Shown: positions 1 to 7,718 of the stretch, one piece after another | Layout of the letters: the number at the start of each line of letters is the position of its first letter | Position numbering within the stretch: the first letter of the stretch is position 1 | Assembly (NCBI RefSeq): GCF_018687695.1 | Contig: NZ_CP061303.1 | Coordinates: forward strand, 1,691,847 to 1,755,846 | DNA: 64,000 nt | Source: Polynucleobacter sp. MG-6-Vaara-E2 | Lineage (GTDB): Bacteria > Pseudomonadota > Gammaproteobacteria > Burkholderiales > Burkholderiaceae | Direction of reading: 5' to 3' | Program-made: the position numbers and the translations under genes | Notes under the pieces: generated by a model | Databases searched by the model: none | What the model was told of the DNA's origin: nothing | What the model saw: the letters and a program-made list of their open reading frames with translations, nothing else

Positions 1-212
1 TGGATGATGATGAGAAAATACAAGCCTTAGAGCAAGCAGCGAAGGCCAGAGGATTGGTCCTCTCACCCGATGTTTTGCCGTGGCTGTTAAACCGCTTTTA
101 TCGCGATATGCCAAATTTAATGGCTTTAATTGATGCTTTGGATGCTTACTCATTAGAAACAAAACGCGCTGTAACCTTGCCACTAGTTCGCGAGCTCTTG
201 CAGCCTAAATAA
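1..212 (+). CDS. hda: Hda, DnaA regulatory inactivator (C-terminal part only)
   Basis: The reading frame is open from the left edge (codons start at base 3) and ends at TAA 210-212, giving about 69 residues. The tail, with WLLNRFYRDMPNLMALIDAL and then a KRAVTLPLVRELL helix, matches the lid end of the AAA+ domain of the DnaA/Hda family. No DNA-binding domain IV follows, which fits Hda rather than DnaA. In known bacteria Hda works with the sliding clamp to stimulate ATP hydrolysis by DnaA and so limits re-initiation. The start lies outside the window. The next gene follows after only 19 bases, so read-through is likely. Confidence 0.8.
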   Translation, partial: DDDEKIQALEQAAKARGLVLSPDVLPWLLNRFYRDMPNLMALIDALDAYSLETKRAVTLPLVRELLQPK

Positions 213-231
213 TTTACTCAATATTCAATTT

Positions 232-912
232 GTGACTCAGTTAGCCCTTTTCGATTTAGATCACACCCTACTACCTTGCGATAGCGACTACGAGTGGGGT
301 CAATTTTTAGCACGCATTGGTGTTGTTGATAGCGAATATTATGCGCGTCAAAATGAGCGCTTTTATCAAGACTACAAAGAAGGTAGGCTTGATATTAATG
401 AATTTTTACGGTTTGCCCTAAAACCTCTTTCCGAACATTCACGGGCCCAATTAAAAGAATGGCACGATCAATTTATGGAAGAGGTCATTAAGGGTCATAT
501 TCGCCAGAAAGCAATCGATTTAGTTATGCAACATCAAGATGCGGGTGATCTGTGTTGCGTAGTGACGGCAACCAATAGCTTTGTTACACGTCCAATCGTA
601 GAAATTTTTGGGATCGAACATCTCATTGCTACCGAGCCGGCAACGAGCACCAATGAGCCTTCGTCAACGTTCACTGGTGACGTTCAAGGTATTCCGAACT
701 TTCGGGAAGGCAAGATTCAAAATCTGCAAAACTGGTTAAGTCAGCGAAATTTGAGCTTGGGCACTTTGCCACGCAGTTATTTCTACTCTGATTCAATGAA
801 TGATTTACCACTACTCGAGCAAGTAAGTCATCCGGTTGCCACCAACCCCGATGACCGTCTTCGTAATGAGGCTCAAAAACGTCAATGGCCGATTCTTGAG
901 TTGTTTGCATGA
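232..912 (+). CDS. HAD superfamily (subfamily IB) phosphatase, SerB-like
   Basis: A 226-residue soluble hydrolase. Motif I is FDLDHTLL with the nucleophile Asp8 and the acid/base Asp10; motif II is the Thr112 region (VVTATN); Lys161 and SDSMND at 186-191 supply motifs III and IV. This order is the IB branch of HAD phosphatases, which includes phosphoserine phosphatase-like enzymes. The substrate cannot be told from sequence. The start is a GTG with no clear Shine-Dalgarno sequence. The stop overlaps the pcnB start (ATGA), so the two genes are translationally coupled. Hda-HAD-pcnB looks like one transcription unit. Confidence 0.85.
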   Translation: MTQLALFDLDHTLLPCDSDYEWGQFLARIGVVDSEYYARQNERFYQDYKEGRLDINEFLRFALKPLSEHSRAQLKEWHDQFMEEVIKGHIRQKAIDLVMQHQDAGDLCCVVTATNSFVTRPIVEIFGIEHLIATEPATSTNEPSSTFTGDVQGIPNFREGKIQNLQNWLSQRNLSLGTLPRSYFYSDSMNDLPLLEQVSHPVATNPDDRLRNEAQKRQWPILELFA

Positions 913-2312
913 TTGCTAAATTTATTAAACGTATTTTGCGTCGCGACCCAATGGTCAAGCATACGCAAGCAAATAATACTGGGGTGCCAAAACGCATCCC
1001 CAAGAAATTGCATCGCATTGATCCACACCTACTCTCGAAGAATGCCGTCAAAGTCACCCAAACTTTGCAGCAAGCAGGTTATGAGGCATTTATTGTTGGT
1101 GGAGCAGTACGCGATCTCGTTTTAGGCATTGGACCCAAAGACTTTGACGTTGCTACGAATGCAACACCCGATCAAGTGCAAAGACTGTTCCGCAAGGCCC
1201 GCCTCATTGGTCGTCGCTTTCAGATTGTGCATGTCACTTTTTTTGGCAAAGGCCATCCAGAAATTATTGAAGTCTCTACCTTTAGAGCGCTACTAGATAA
1301 CGCTGGTGACCACGTCGCTGAGAGTGGTCGAATTTTGCGCGACAACGTTTGGGGTTCACAAGGCGAGGATGCTGCTCGTCGCGATTTCACGATCAACGCA
1401 ATGTATTACGACCCGTCAACTGAAACCGTCTTGGACTATCACGGTGGCATGGCTGACATGCAGAAGAAAACTTTGCGCATGATCGGCGATCCCACCAAAC
1501 GCTATCGTGAAGACCCTGTTCGTATGCTCAGAGCAATACGCTTTGCTGCTAAAACAGGATTTACCTTAGAAGCCAACACTCGCGCCCCAATCGCCAAGCT
1601 GGGAAAACTCTTGCAGGATGTACCCTCAGCGAGACTGTTTGATGAAATCCTGAAGCTCTTAATGTCCGGTTACTCTTGGGCCGCTATTCAAGGCCTCAGC
1701 AACGCCGGTTTACACCACGGACTACTGCCGCTTCTCGATCACATTCTTGATAGCAGCGAAGCGTCTAAAGGGGCAAATGATTTTGTAAAGTTGGCATTAG
1801 CAAATACTGATCAGCGCATCCAATCCGGCAAAAGTGTTTCTGCAGGATTCTTATTTGCCACCCTACTTTGGCCAGACCTTCTAAAGAACTGGAAAGCCAA
1901 TATCGCTAAAGGTATGGCCAATATTCCCGCACTAAATGAAGCAATGGATGACACTATCGCCACTCAAAGCAGTGGCATGACGATACAACGTCGGTTTGAG
2001 AGCGATATGCGGGAAATCTGGTCTATGCAGCCACGCTTTGAAAGACGGGTTGGACGCTACCCTTATCGACTCATCGAATCGCCCCGTTTTAGGGCAGGCT
2101 ATGACTTTATGCTCCTAAGATGTGCAACCGGTGAACAAAGCCCGACCTTAGGAGAATGGTGGACTAACTTCATTGCTGCCGATCCAGCAGGACAAGATGA
2201 ATTAATGGCTAGCGCCAAAAATGATTTAGGTTCCGTTGCCAACGCGCCAGCTAAAAGGCGCCGGCGCAGAAAACCCAAATCAGCCACTCCATCAGAACCC
2301 GCGGCAGGTTAA
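909..2312 (+). CDS. pcnB: Poly(A) polymerase I
   Basis: A 467-residue class II nucleotidyltransferase. The GGAVRDL signature at 64-70 and the metal-binding DFD at about 78-80 define the polymerase head. RDFTINAMYYD and RYREDPVRMLRAIRFAAK follow as in the tRNA nucleotidyltransferase/PcnB family. The very basic tail (KRRRRRKPKS near the end) favours PcnB, whose basic C-terminus is typical, over CCA-adding enzyme. PcnB adds 3' A-tails that promote RNA decay. The start overlaps the HAD gene by four bases; a second in-frame ATG at residue 15 could also be the start. folK follows 52 bases later. Confidence 0.9.
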   Translation: MIAKFIKRILRRDPMVKHTQANNTGVPKRIPKKLHRIDPHLLSKNAVKVTQTLQQAGYEAFIVGGAVRDLVLGIGPKDFDVATNATPDQVQRLFRKARLIGRRFQIVHVTFFGKGHPEIIEVSTFRALLDNAGDHVAESGRILRDNVWGSQGEDAARRDFTINAMYYDPSTETVLDYHGGMADMQKKTLRMIGDPTKRYREDPVRMLRAIRFAAKTGFTLEANTRAPIAKLGKLLQDVPSARLFDEILKLLMSGYSWAAIQGLSNAGLHHGLLPLLDHILDSSEASKGANDFVKLALANTDQRIQSGKSVSAGFLFATLLWPDLLKNWKANIAKGMANIPALNEAMDDTIATQSSGMTIQRRFESDMREIWSMQPRFERRVGRYPYRLIESPRFRAGYDFMLLRCATGEQSPTLGEWWTNFIAADPAGQDELMASAKNDLGSVANAPAKRRRRRKPKSATPSEPAAG

Positions 2313-2364
2313 GCAGACTTAGAGATTTTTCGGTAAAGTAGTTTCATCTCAAGTTTGGAATCCT

Positions 2365-2892
2365 ATGGCACGAGCATTTATCGGATTTGGCGGCAATATC
2401 GGCGATACCCGTCAACTTATCACTGACGCAATCGTCTGCTTAGCACAGCGCTCAGAATTGCAGATTCTGGCCAAGAGCTGTTTTTACCAAAGCGCACCCG
2501 TTGATGCCCTTGGTGGTGATTACATCAATGCAGTGATTGAAATCGAAACTCAACTTACTCCTTACGGACTTTTGCATGTCTGCCAAGCAATTGAACAAGA
2601 GTTTGGCAGAGAACGGCCTTATGCCAACGCGCCACGCACTCTAGATTTAGACATTTTGTCTTTTGAGGGTGTCACTCAAAACGAAACTGAGCTCATGCTC
2701 CCCCATCCAAGAATCATTGAACGATCATTCGTTTTGCTTCCCCTACTAGAAATAGCTCCTGATTTTTTCCTACCCAATTTTGGCGAATTAAAAGCCTACT
2801 TACCAAAAGTAGCTCACCAGAGAATTGAAAAACTCCCCTGCCGTAACTGCAATTGTGGGGAAAAAGAGGTTTATAGCCAAACGGCGCATTAA
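2365..2892 (+). CDS. folK: 6-hydroxymethyl-7,8-dihydropterin pyrophosphokinase
   Basis: This enzyme transfers pyrophosphate from ATP to hydroxymethyl-dihydropterin in folate synthesis. The 175-residue protein starts with the family's FIGFGGNIGD and carries the signature NAPRTLDLDIL at 88-98, where Asp94 and Asp96 bind magnesium. The core ends near residue 155. A short tail containing PCRNCNCGEKE adds three cysteines in four residues and is not part of the usual fold. It sits between pcnB and panB. The folK/panB neighbourhood (folate and pantothenate synthesis) is common in proteobacteria. Confidence 0.93.
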   Translation: MARAFIGFGGNIGDTRQLITDAIVCLAQRSELQILAKSCFYQSAPVDALGGDYINAVIEIETQLTPYGLLHVCQAIEQEFGRERPYANAPRTLDLDILSFEGVTQNETELMLPHPRIIERSFVLLPLLEIAPDFFLPNFGELKAYLPKVAHQRIEKLPCRNCNCGEKEVYSQTAH

Positions 2893-2909
2893 TTCATTAA
2901 ACTCTCGCC

Positions 2910-3725
2910 ATGGGTTACTTACAGGGCGATAAGCCAATCTCGATTACTAAGCTCTTGGCGATGCATGCCGAGCAAGAAAAAATTACTATGCTCACGGCAT
3001 ATGATTCAACAATGTCCGCATTATTGAATCGCTGCGGAGTTGAGGTCATCTTGATCGGTGACTCATTGGGCAACGTTATTCAGGGACACTCCAGCACGAC
3101 GCCTGTGACTGTTGAGCAAATGGCTTATCACACTGAATGTGTAGCCCGCGCAAACACCCATGCTTTTCTAATTACTGACTTGCCATTTGCTAGCTATGGC
3201 GATCCAGTACAAGCATTAGATTCTGCGGCGGAACTTATGCGTGCCGGCGCAGACATGGTCAAGCTAGAGGGTGGTGATTGGCAAGTCGACATCATCCAAT
3301 ATTTAGTTGAACGCAGCGTACCAGTTTGCGCTCACCTTGGATTGCTACCTCAATCAGTTCATGTCTTGGGCGGCTACAAAGTTCAAGGTAAATCAAAAGA
3401 TGCTGCCAGCCATATGCTCGAGCAAGCACTTGCATGCCAGCAAGCTGGGGCACAAATGGTAGTGCTTGAAGCAATCCCTTCATCGCTTGGCAAAAAAATT
3501 ACAGCTGAGTTGCACATTCCAACTATTGGAATTGGTGCAGGCCCAGAATGCTCTGGTCAGGTTTTAGTTCTGCAAGATATGCTGGGAATCAGCCCAGGCA
3601 AAGCTCCCAAGTTCGTGAAGAATTTCATGGAAGGTCACCACTCAGTTGAGGCTGCAGTTAAGGCCTACGTCCGTGAGGTGAAGTCCGGAAAGTTTCCCGG
3701 ACCCGAGCATGGCTTTGCCGGTTAA
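2910..3725 (+). CDS. panB: 3-methyl-2-oxobutanoate hydroxymethyltransferase
   Basis: PanB makes ketopantoate from 2-oxoisovalerate and methylene-tetrahydrofolate, the first committed step to pantothenate and CoA. The 271-residue protein has the (beta/alpha)8 barrel signatures TAYDS (29-33), LIGDSLGNVIQGH with Asp51 as a magnesium ligand, and the GIGAG loop near 207. The length is normal for the family. It starts 17 bases after folK. Its TAA touches the dnaJ stop codon directly: convergent genes with no gap. A GTCCGG/CCGGAC hairpin (3683-3702) lies inside its last codons but has no T-run. Confidence 0.95.
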   Translation: MGYLQGDKPISITKLLAMHAEQEKITMLTAYDSTMSALLNRCGVEVILIGDSLGNVIQGHSSTTPVTVEQMAYHTECVARANTHAFLITDLPFASYGDPVQALDSAAELMRAGADMVKLEGGDWQVDIIQYLVERSVPVCAHLGLLPQSVHVLGGYKVQGKSKDAASHMLEQALACQQAGAQMVVLEAIPSSLGKKITAELHIPTIGIGAGPECSGQVLVLQDMLGISPGKAPKFVKNFMEGHHSVEAAVKAYVREVKSGKFPGPEHGFAG

Positions 3726-4862
3726 CTAGCTAAAGAAACTCTTTACGCCATCAAACCAGCCCTTTTGTTGCGGGCTATGTTTATCGCCACCCGACTTGAG
3801 ACTGTCGTCAAACTTTTGTAGCAATTGCTTTTGCTCATCAGTCAATTTCACAGGTGTTTCAACTAAAACGTGAACAAAGAGATCACCAACTAAAGTTGAG
3901 CGCAGACCTTTAATGCCTTTGTTACGCAGGCGGAAAGTTTTGCCAGTCTGAGTTCCCTCTGGAATTGGAAACTCAACTCGACCAGATAGCGTTGGCACTT
4001 CAATCTCACCACCGATAGTTGCTGTTGCAAAAGAGATGGGCATTTGAACATGTAAATCACTACCGTCTCGTTGAAAGACTTTATGTGGTTTGACACGTAC
4101 TTCTACATAGAGGTCGCCAGAGGGGCCTCCATTAATTCCAGGCTCACCATTACCAACTGAACGAACACGCATGCCATCATCAATACCTGCAGGTATTTTG
4201 ATTTCCAGCGTTTTTTGTTCTTTAAGTTTGCCTGTGCCCTGACAAGTCTTGCATGGCTTGGGAATGTACTCACCCGTACCGCGGCACTTAGGGCAAGTTT
4301 GCTGCATAGAAAAGAAGCCTTGCTGAACGCGGACTTGGCCGTGACCATTGCAGGTAGTACATGTCTCAGCTTTGGAGCCCGGCTCCGCACCAGTGCCATG
4401 ACATGGCTTGCAATTACTCCAACTAGGAACACGGATTTGAGTGGAATACCCTTCGGCAGCTTGCTCAAGAGTGATGTCCATGTTGTAGCGCAGGTCGGCC
4501 CCTTTATAAACCTGGGGACCCGACTGACGACCACCACCTTGACCAAAAATATCACCGAAGATATCTCCAAAAGCATCGGCAAATCCACCACCTCCGAAGC
4601 CGCCCCCACCAAATCCCCCGCCCATTGAAGGGTCAACACCAGCATGACCGTATTGATCATAAGCAGCGCGCTTATTAGGATCAGTTAGCGTTTCGTACGC
4701 TTCTTTTACCTCTTTAAATTGGGCTTCAGCTGTTTTGCTATCAGGGTTGCGATCAGGGTGATACTTCATTGCCATTTTGCGATAAGCCTTTTTGAGCTCT
4801 TCATTGCTAGCACCTTTTGCTACACCAAGCACTTCATAAAAATCGCGTTTACTTTTAGGCAC
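3726..4862 (-). CDS. dnaJ: Chaperone DnaJ (Hsp40)
   Basis: Co-chaperone that delivers substrates to DnaK and stimulates its ATPase. The 378 residues contain a J domain with the HPD motif at 35-37, a Gly/Phe-rich linker (about 75-110), four CxxCxGxG zinc-binding repeats (CKPCHGTG, CTTCNGHG, CPKCRGTG, CKTCQGTG) and the C-terminal substrate-binding barrel. This is a complete type I DnaJ. The start codon is GTG, set by a strong AGGA Shine-Dalgarno a few bases upstream. It lies 99 bases downstream of dnaK, with a hairpin between the two. Confidence 0.97.
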   Translation of the reverse strand: MPKSKRDFYEVLGVAKGASNEELKKAYRKMAMKYHPDRNPDSKTAEAQFKEVKEAYETLTDPNKRAAYDQYGHAGVDPSMGGGFGGGGFGGGGFADAFGDIFGDIFGQGGGRQSGPQVYKGADLRYNMDITLEQAAEGYSTQIRVPSWSNCKPCHGTGAEPGSKAETCTTCNGHGQVRVQQGFFSMQQTCPKCRGTGEYIPKPCKTCQGTGKLKEQKTLEIKIPAGIDDGMRVRSVGNGEPGINGGPSGDLYVEVRVKPHKVFQRDGSDLHVQMPISFATATIGGEIEVPTLSGRVEFPIPEGTQTGKTFRLRNKGIKGLRSTLVGDLFVHVLVETPVKLTDEQKQLLQKFDDSLKSGGDKHSPQQKGWFDGVKSFFS

Positions 4863-4890
4863 GGCCTATCCTCTCAACAACCTCAATGGC

Positions 4891-4915
4891 ACAAGTCGGC
4901 ACGAGGCCGACTTGT
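4891..4915. repeat. Stem-loop between dnaK and dnaJ
   Basis: ACAAGTCGGC (4891-4900) and GCCGACTTGT (4906-4915) form a perfect 10-bp stem around the 5-base loop ACGAG. In the transcribed (minus) direction the hairpin is not followed by a run of T, so it is unlikely to be a strong terminator. It could act as a partial terminator, a processing site, or a 3' stabiliser that makes dnaK mRNA more abundant than dnaJ. That role is inference. Confidence 0.6.
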
Positions 4916-4961
4916 TATTTAGAAACATCAAAACTACGTTAATGAATGTCTAATTCCAGAA

Positions 4962-6893
4962 TTACTTCTTATCATTAACCTCTTTAAAATCTGCATCTAC
5001 GACATCAGCATCAGGGGCTGCTTTTTGCTCGCCACCTGGGGCTGCGCCTGCAGCTGCACCAGCTTTAGCTTGTTCAGCGGCCATGACTTTTTCGCCTAGC
5101 TTTTGACTTGCCTTACCCAAAGCTTCGGTCTTGGCTTCAATAGCCTCTTTATCACTACCTTTGATAGCCTCATCCAACTCTTTGAGAGCTACTTCGATCA
5201 CTTCTTTTTCGGAAGCTTCTAAGCTGGCACCATGCTCTTCCAGAGCTTTCTTAGTAGAGTGAGCTAAGGCATCAGCTGTATTGCGTGCAGTGACCAACTC
5301 AAGGGCTTTCTTATCCTCAGCAGCATTGGCTTCAGCATCTTTCACCATGCGTTGAATTTCCTCTTCAGTCAAACCAGAGTTTGCCTTGATGGTGATCTTG
5401 TTCTCTTTACCTGTAGTTTTGTCTTTTGCTGTTACATGCAAAATACCGTTGGCATCGATATCAAAGGTCACTTCAATTTGTGGCATGCCACGCTGTGCTG
5501 GCGCAATACCCTCAAGGTTAAATTCACCTAACAATTTATTTGCAGCCGCCATTTCGCGCTCACCTTGGTAGCACTTGATAGTTACCGCAGGCTGGTTATC
5601 TTCCGCAGTTGAGTAAACCTGTGAATGCTTGGTAGGAATCGTGGTGTTCTTTGGAATCATCTTGGTCATCACGCCACCAAGAGTTTCGATACCCAATGAC
5701 AATGGGGTAACGTCCAAGAGCAATACGTCCTTACGATCGCCAGACAATACAGAACCTTGAATTGCAGCACCAACAGCCACCGCTTCATCAGGGTTAACGT
5801 CTTTACGTGGCTCTTTACCAAAGATTTCTTTTACTTTGTCTTGCACCGCAGGCATACGAGTCTGACCACCGACCAAAATCACATCGTCGATATCAGCTAC
5901 GTTTACACCAGCGTCTTTGATTGCAGTTAAGCAAGGACCGGCTGTACGGCTAATTAATTCTTCTACCAAAGATTCCAACTTAGCGCGGGTCAATTTCAAA
6001 TTCAAATGCTTAGGACCGCTTGCATCAGCCGTTACATATGGCAAATTGATTTCAGTTTGCTGCGCAGATGACAATTCAATCTTGGCTTTTTCAGCAGCAT
6101 CTTTCAAGCGTTGTAATGCCAGCACGTCTTTACTCAAATCAACGCCTTGTTCTTTTTTGAACTCAGCAATAATCCAATCAATAATGCGTTGGTCAAAGTC
6201 CTCACCACCAAGGAAGGTGTCACCGTTGGTTGAGAGCACTTCAAACTGCTTCTCACCGTCCACGTTAGCAATCTCAATGATGGAAACGTCGAATGTACCG
6301 CCGCCCAAGTCATATACAGCGATCTTGCGATCTACTTTATCTTGCTTATCCAGACCAAATGCTAAAGCAGCGGCTGTTGGCTCGTTAATGATGCGTTTCA
6401 CATCCAAACCAGCGATACGGCCAGCATCTTTAGTTGCTTGACGTTGACTGTCGTTAAAGTAAGCAGGCACAGTAATGACCGCTTCAGTTACTTCTTCGCC
6501 AAGATAATCTTCGGCAGTCTTTTTCATCTTGCGCAAGATCTCAGCAGAAACTTGTTGTGGCGCCATTTTCTTATCGCGTGCTTCAACCCAAGCATCACCA
6601 TTGTCTGCTTGAATAATGGCGTAAGGCATCAGGCCAATATCTTTTTGTACTTCAGGATCAGTAAATTTACGACCCATCAAACGCTTCACTGCGTAGATGG
6701 TATTTTTAGGATTAGTTACTGACTGACGTTTTGCTGGCGCACCAACCAATACTTCGCCATCCTCAACGTAGGCGATGATGGATGGCGTTGTGCGAGCACC
6801 TTCTGCATTCTCGACAACCTTAGGTGCATTGTTTTCAACGACTGAAACGCACGAGTTAGTGGTTCCTAAGTCGATTCCGATAATCTTTCCCAT
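4962..6893 (-). CDS. dnaK: Chaperone DnaK (Hsp70)
   Basis: ATP-driven chaperone of 643 residues. The N-terminus IGIDLGTTNSCV is the phosphate-1 loop; VYDLGGGTFDVSI and ILVGGQTRMP mark the other actin-fold ATPase motifs. The substrate-binding domain and helical lid follow, and the tail ends with the acidic DADVVDADFKEVNDKK typical of bacterial DnaK. It works with GrpE (upstream) and DnaJ (downstream). A sigma-32-type promoter lies about 90 bases upstream, behind the grpE terminator, so dnaK-dnaJ probably forms its own heat-inducible unit. Confidence 0.98.
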   Translation of the reverse strand: MGKIIGIDLGTTNSCVSVVENNAPKVVENAEGARTTPSIIAYVEDGEVLVGAPAKRQSVTNPKNTIYAVKRLMGRKFTDPEVQKDIGLMPYAIIQADNGDAWVEARDKKMAPQQVSAEILRKMKKTAEDYLGEEVTEAVITVPAYFNDSQRQATKDAGRIAGLDVKRIINEPTAAALAFGLDKQDKVDRKIAVYDLGGGTFDVSIIEIANVDGEKQFEVLSTNGDTFLGGEDFDQRIIDWIIAEFKKEQGVDLSKDVLALQRLKDAAEKAKIELSSAQQTEINLPYVTADASGPKHLNLKLTRAKLESLVEELISRTAGPCLTAIKDAGVNVADIDDVILVGGQTRMPAVQDKVKEIFGKEPRKDVNPDEAVAVGAAIQGSVLSGDRKDVLLLDVTPLSLGIETLGGVMTKMIPKNTTIPTKHSQVYSTAEDNQPAVTIKCYQGEREMAAANKLLGEFNLEGIAPAQRGMPQIEVTFDIDANGILHVTAKDKTTGKENKITIKANSGLTEEEIQRMVKDAEANAAEDKKALELVTARNTADALAHSTKKALEEHGASLEASEKEVIEVALKELDEAIKGSDKEAIEAKTEALGKASQKLGEKVMAAEQAKAGAAAGAAPGGEQKAAPDADVVDADFKEVNDKK

Positions 6894-6983
6894 AATTGCT
6901 CCAAATAATTAAGTTACTTTGTTGTACTTCTAGGTTGTTTTAGGCAACTCATCTGAGCTGCCGTGAATATTCCAATACTCAAC

Positions 6984-7011
6984 AAATGGGGTCTAAAAAG
7001 AGGAATTCAAG
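6984..7011 (-). promoter_or_regulatory. Sigma-32 (heat-shock) promoter of dnaK
   Basis: On the minus strand CTTGAA (7011-7006), 14 bases, then CCCCATTT (6991-6984). This fits the known RpoH consensus (CTTGAA and CCCCATnT) closely, and the spacing equals that of the grpE promoter. It lies between the grpE terminator and dnaK. Confidence 0.8.
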
Positions 7012-7021
7012 GGGCGAAATA

Positions 7022-7051
7022 GCAAAAAAGGCAGAAATCTGCCTTTTTTGC
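7022..7051 (-). terminator. Intrinsic terminator after grpE
   Basis: A perfect 13-bp inverted repeat, GCAAAAAAGGCAG / CTGCCTTTTTTGC, with a 4-base loop, 33 bases past the grpE stop. On the minus strand the GGCAG/CTGCC core is followed by six T, a classic Rho-independent terminator. It separates grpE from the dnaK promoter. It is symmetrical, but nothing transcribed on the plus strand needs it here. Confidence 0.85.
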
Positions 7052-7083
7052 TGCCTTTTTAAGGCCTTAACCCTGTTTTTAGC

Positions 7084-7635
7084 TTATTTTGGAGCGCTAA
7101 CAGTCACTAAAGCTGGTCTGAGGACTCTATCTGCAACGGTATACCCCCTTTGAAGCACTGAAACCACTGTATTAGCCTCTTGCTCGGACGGGACCGAAGC
7201 AATTGCTTGATGGTGGTGAGGATCAAATTTATCCCCAACTGCAGGGTTGATTTCAGTCATGCGACCTTTTTCAAAGGCAGACAAGAGCTGCTTCAAGGTT
7301 ATTTCGAGACCCTCTTTGAATGCTTTCGCATCGCCAGCATCGGTACTTAATGCGGCATACAGACTATCGGTCACTGGAACCAAGTGTTCAGCAAAACTCT
7401 CAATCGCAAACTTGTGAGCTTTTGCAATATCTTCCACAGCGCGACGTCGAATATTTTCACCTTCTGCTTTTGCACGCAAAAAGTTATCCTGCAAATCAGA
7501 AACCTTTTGAATGAGCTCAGCGATCTCTTGCTCGGGCGTTTTTACCACTGGAGTTTCTGCTGGAGCTGCATTTGCCTCAGGCTCAACCGCAAGATTTTCC
7601 TGCTCTGATGATGGGTTTTGGTTTTCTTGTGTCAT
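7084..7635 (-). CDS. grpE: Nucleotide exchange factor GrpE
   Basis: GrpE releases ADP from DnaK and acts as a thermosensor. The 183-residue protein has an acidic, poorly conserved N-terminus (about 1-35), a long coiled coil (about 36-95, with LQDNFLRAKAEGENIRRRA) and the compact beta-domain ending in GYTVADRVLRPALVTVS, the family signature. It lies between hemH and dnaK on the same strand, has its own sigma-32-type promoter in the 83-base gap after hemH, and a strong terminator after it. Confidence 0.95.
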   Translation of the reverse strand: MTQENQNPSSEQENLAVEPEANAAPAETPVVKTPEQEIAELIQKVSDLQDNFLRAKAEGENIRRRAVEDIAKAHKFAIESFAEHLVPVTDSLYAALSTDAGDAKAFKEGLEITLKQLLSAFEKGRMTEINPAVGDKFDPHHHQAIASVPSEQEANTVVSVLQRGYTVADRVLRPALVTVSAPK

Positions 7636-7678
7636 GGACGCGAATTCACTTTTCTGTAATTAAGTCTATTGCCTTGCT

Positions 7679-7706
7679 ATGTGGGGTCAGTTTATTCAAT
7701 TTCAAG
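7679..7706 (-). promoter_or_regulatory. Sigma-32 (heat-shock) promoter of grpE
   Basis: Minus strand: CTTGAA (7706-7701), 14 bases, CCCCACAT (7686-7679). It has the same spacing as the dnaK promoter and one mismatch to the CCCCATnT box. It sits between the hemH stop and the grpE start. Confidence 0.75.
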
Positions 7707-7718
7707 CTTATGAAGTGA

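Noticed and set aside
3683..3702. GTCCGG/CCGGAC hairpin at the end of panB as a terminator
   Set aside because: It lies within coding sequence and no T-run follows.
4103..4660. A 185-codon open frame on the minus strand inside dnaJ in another frame
   Set aside because: It is a shadow of dnaJ: no recognisable domain, no Shine-Dalgarno, and the dnaJ frame has full family motifs.
5917..6722. Open frames on the plus strand opposite dnaK
   Set aside because: Biased composition mirroring dnaK codons; no protein family features.
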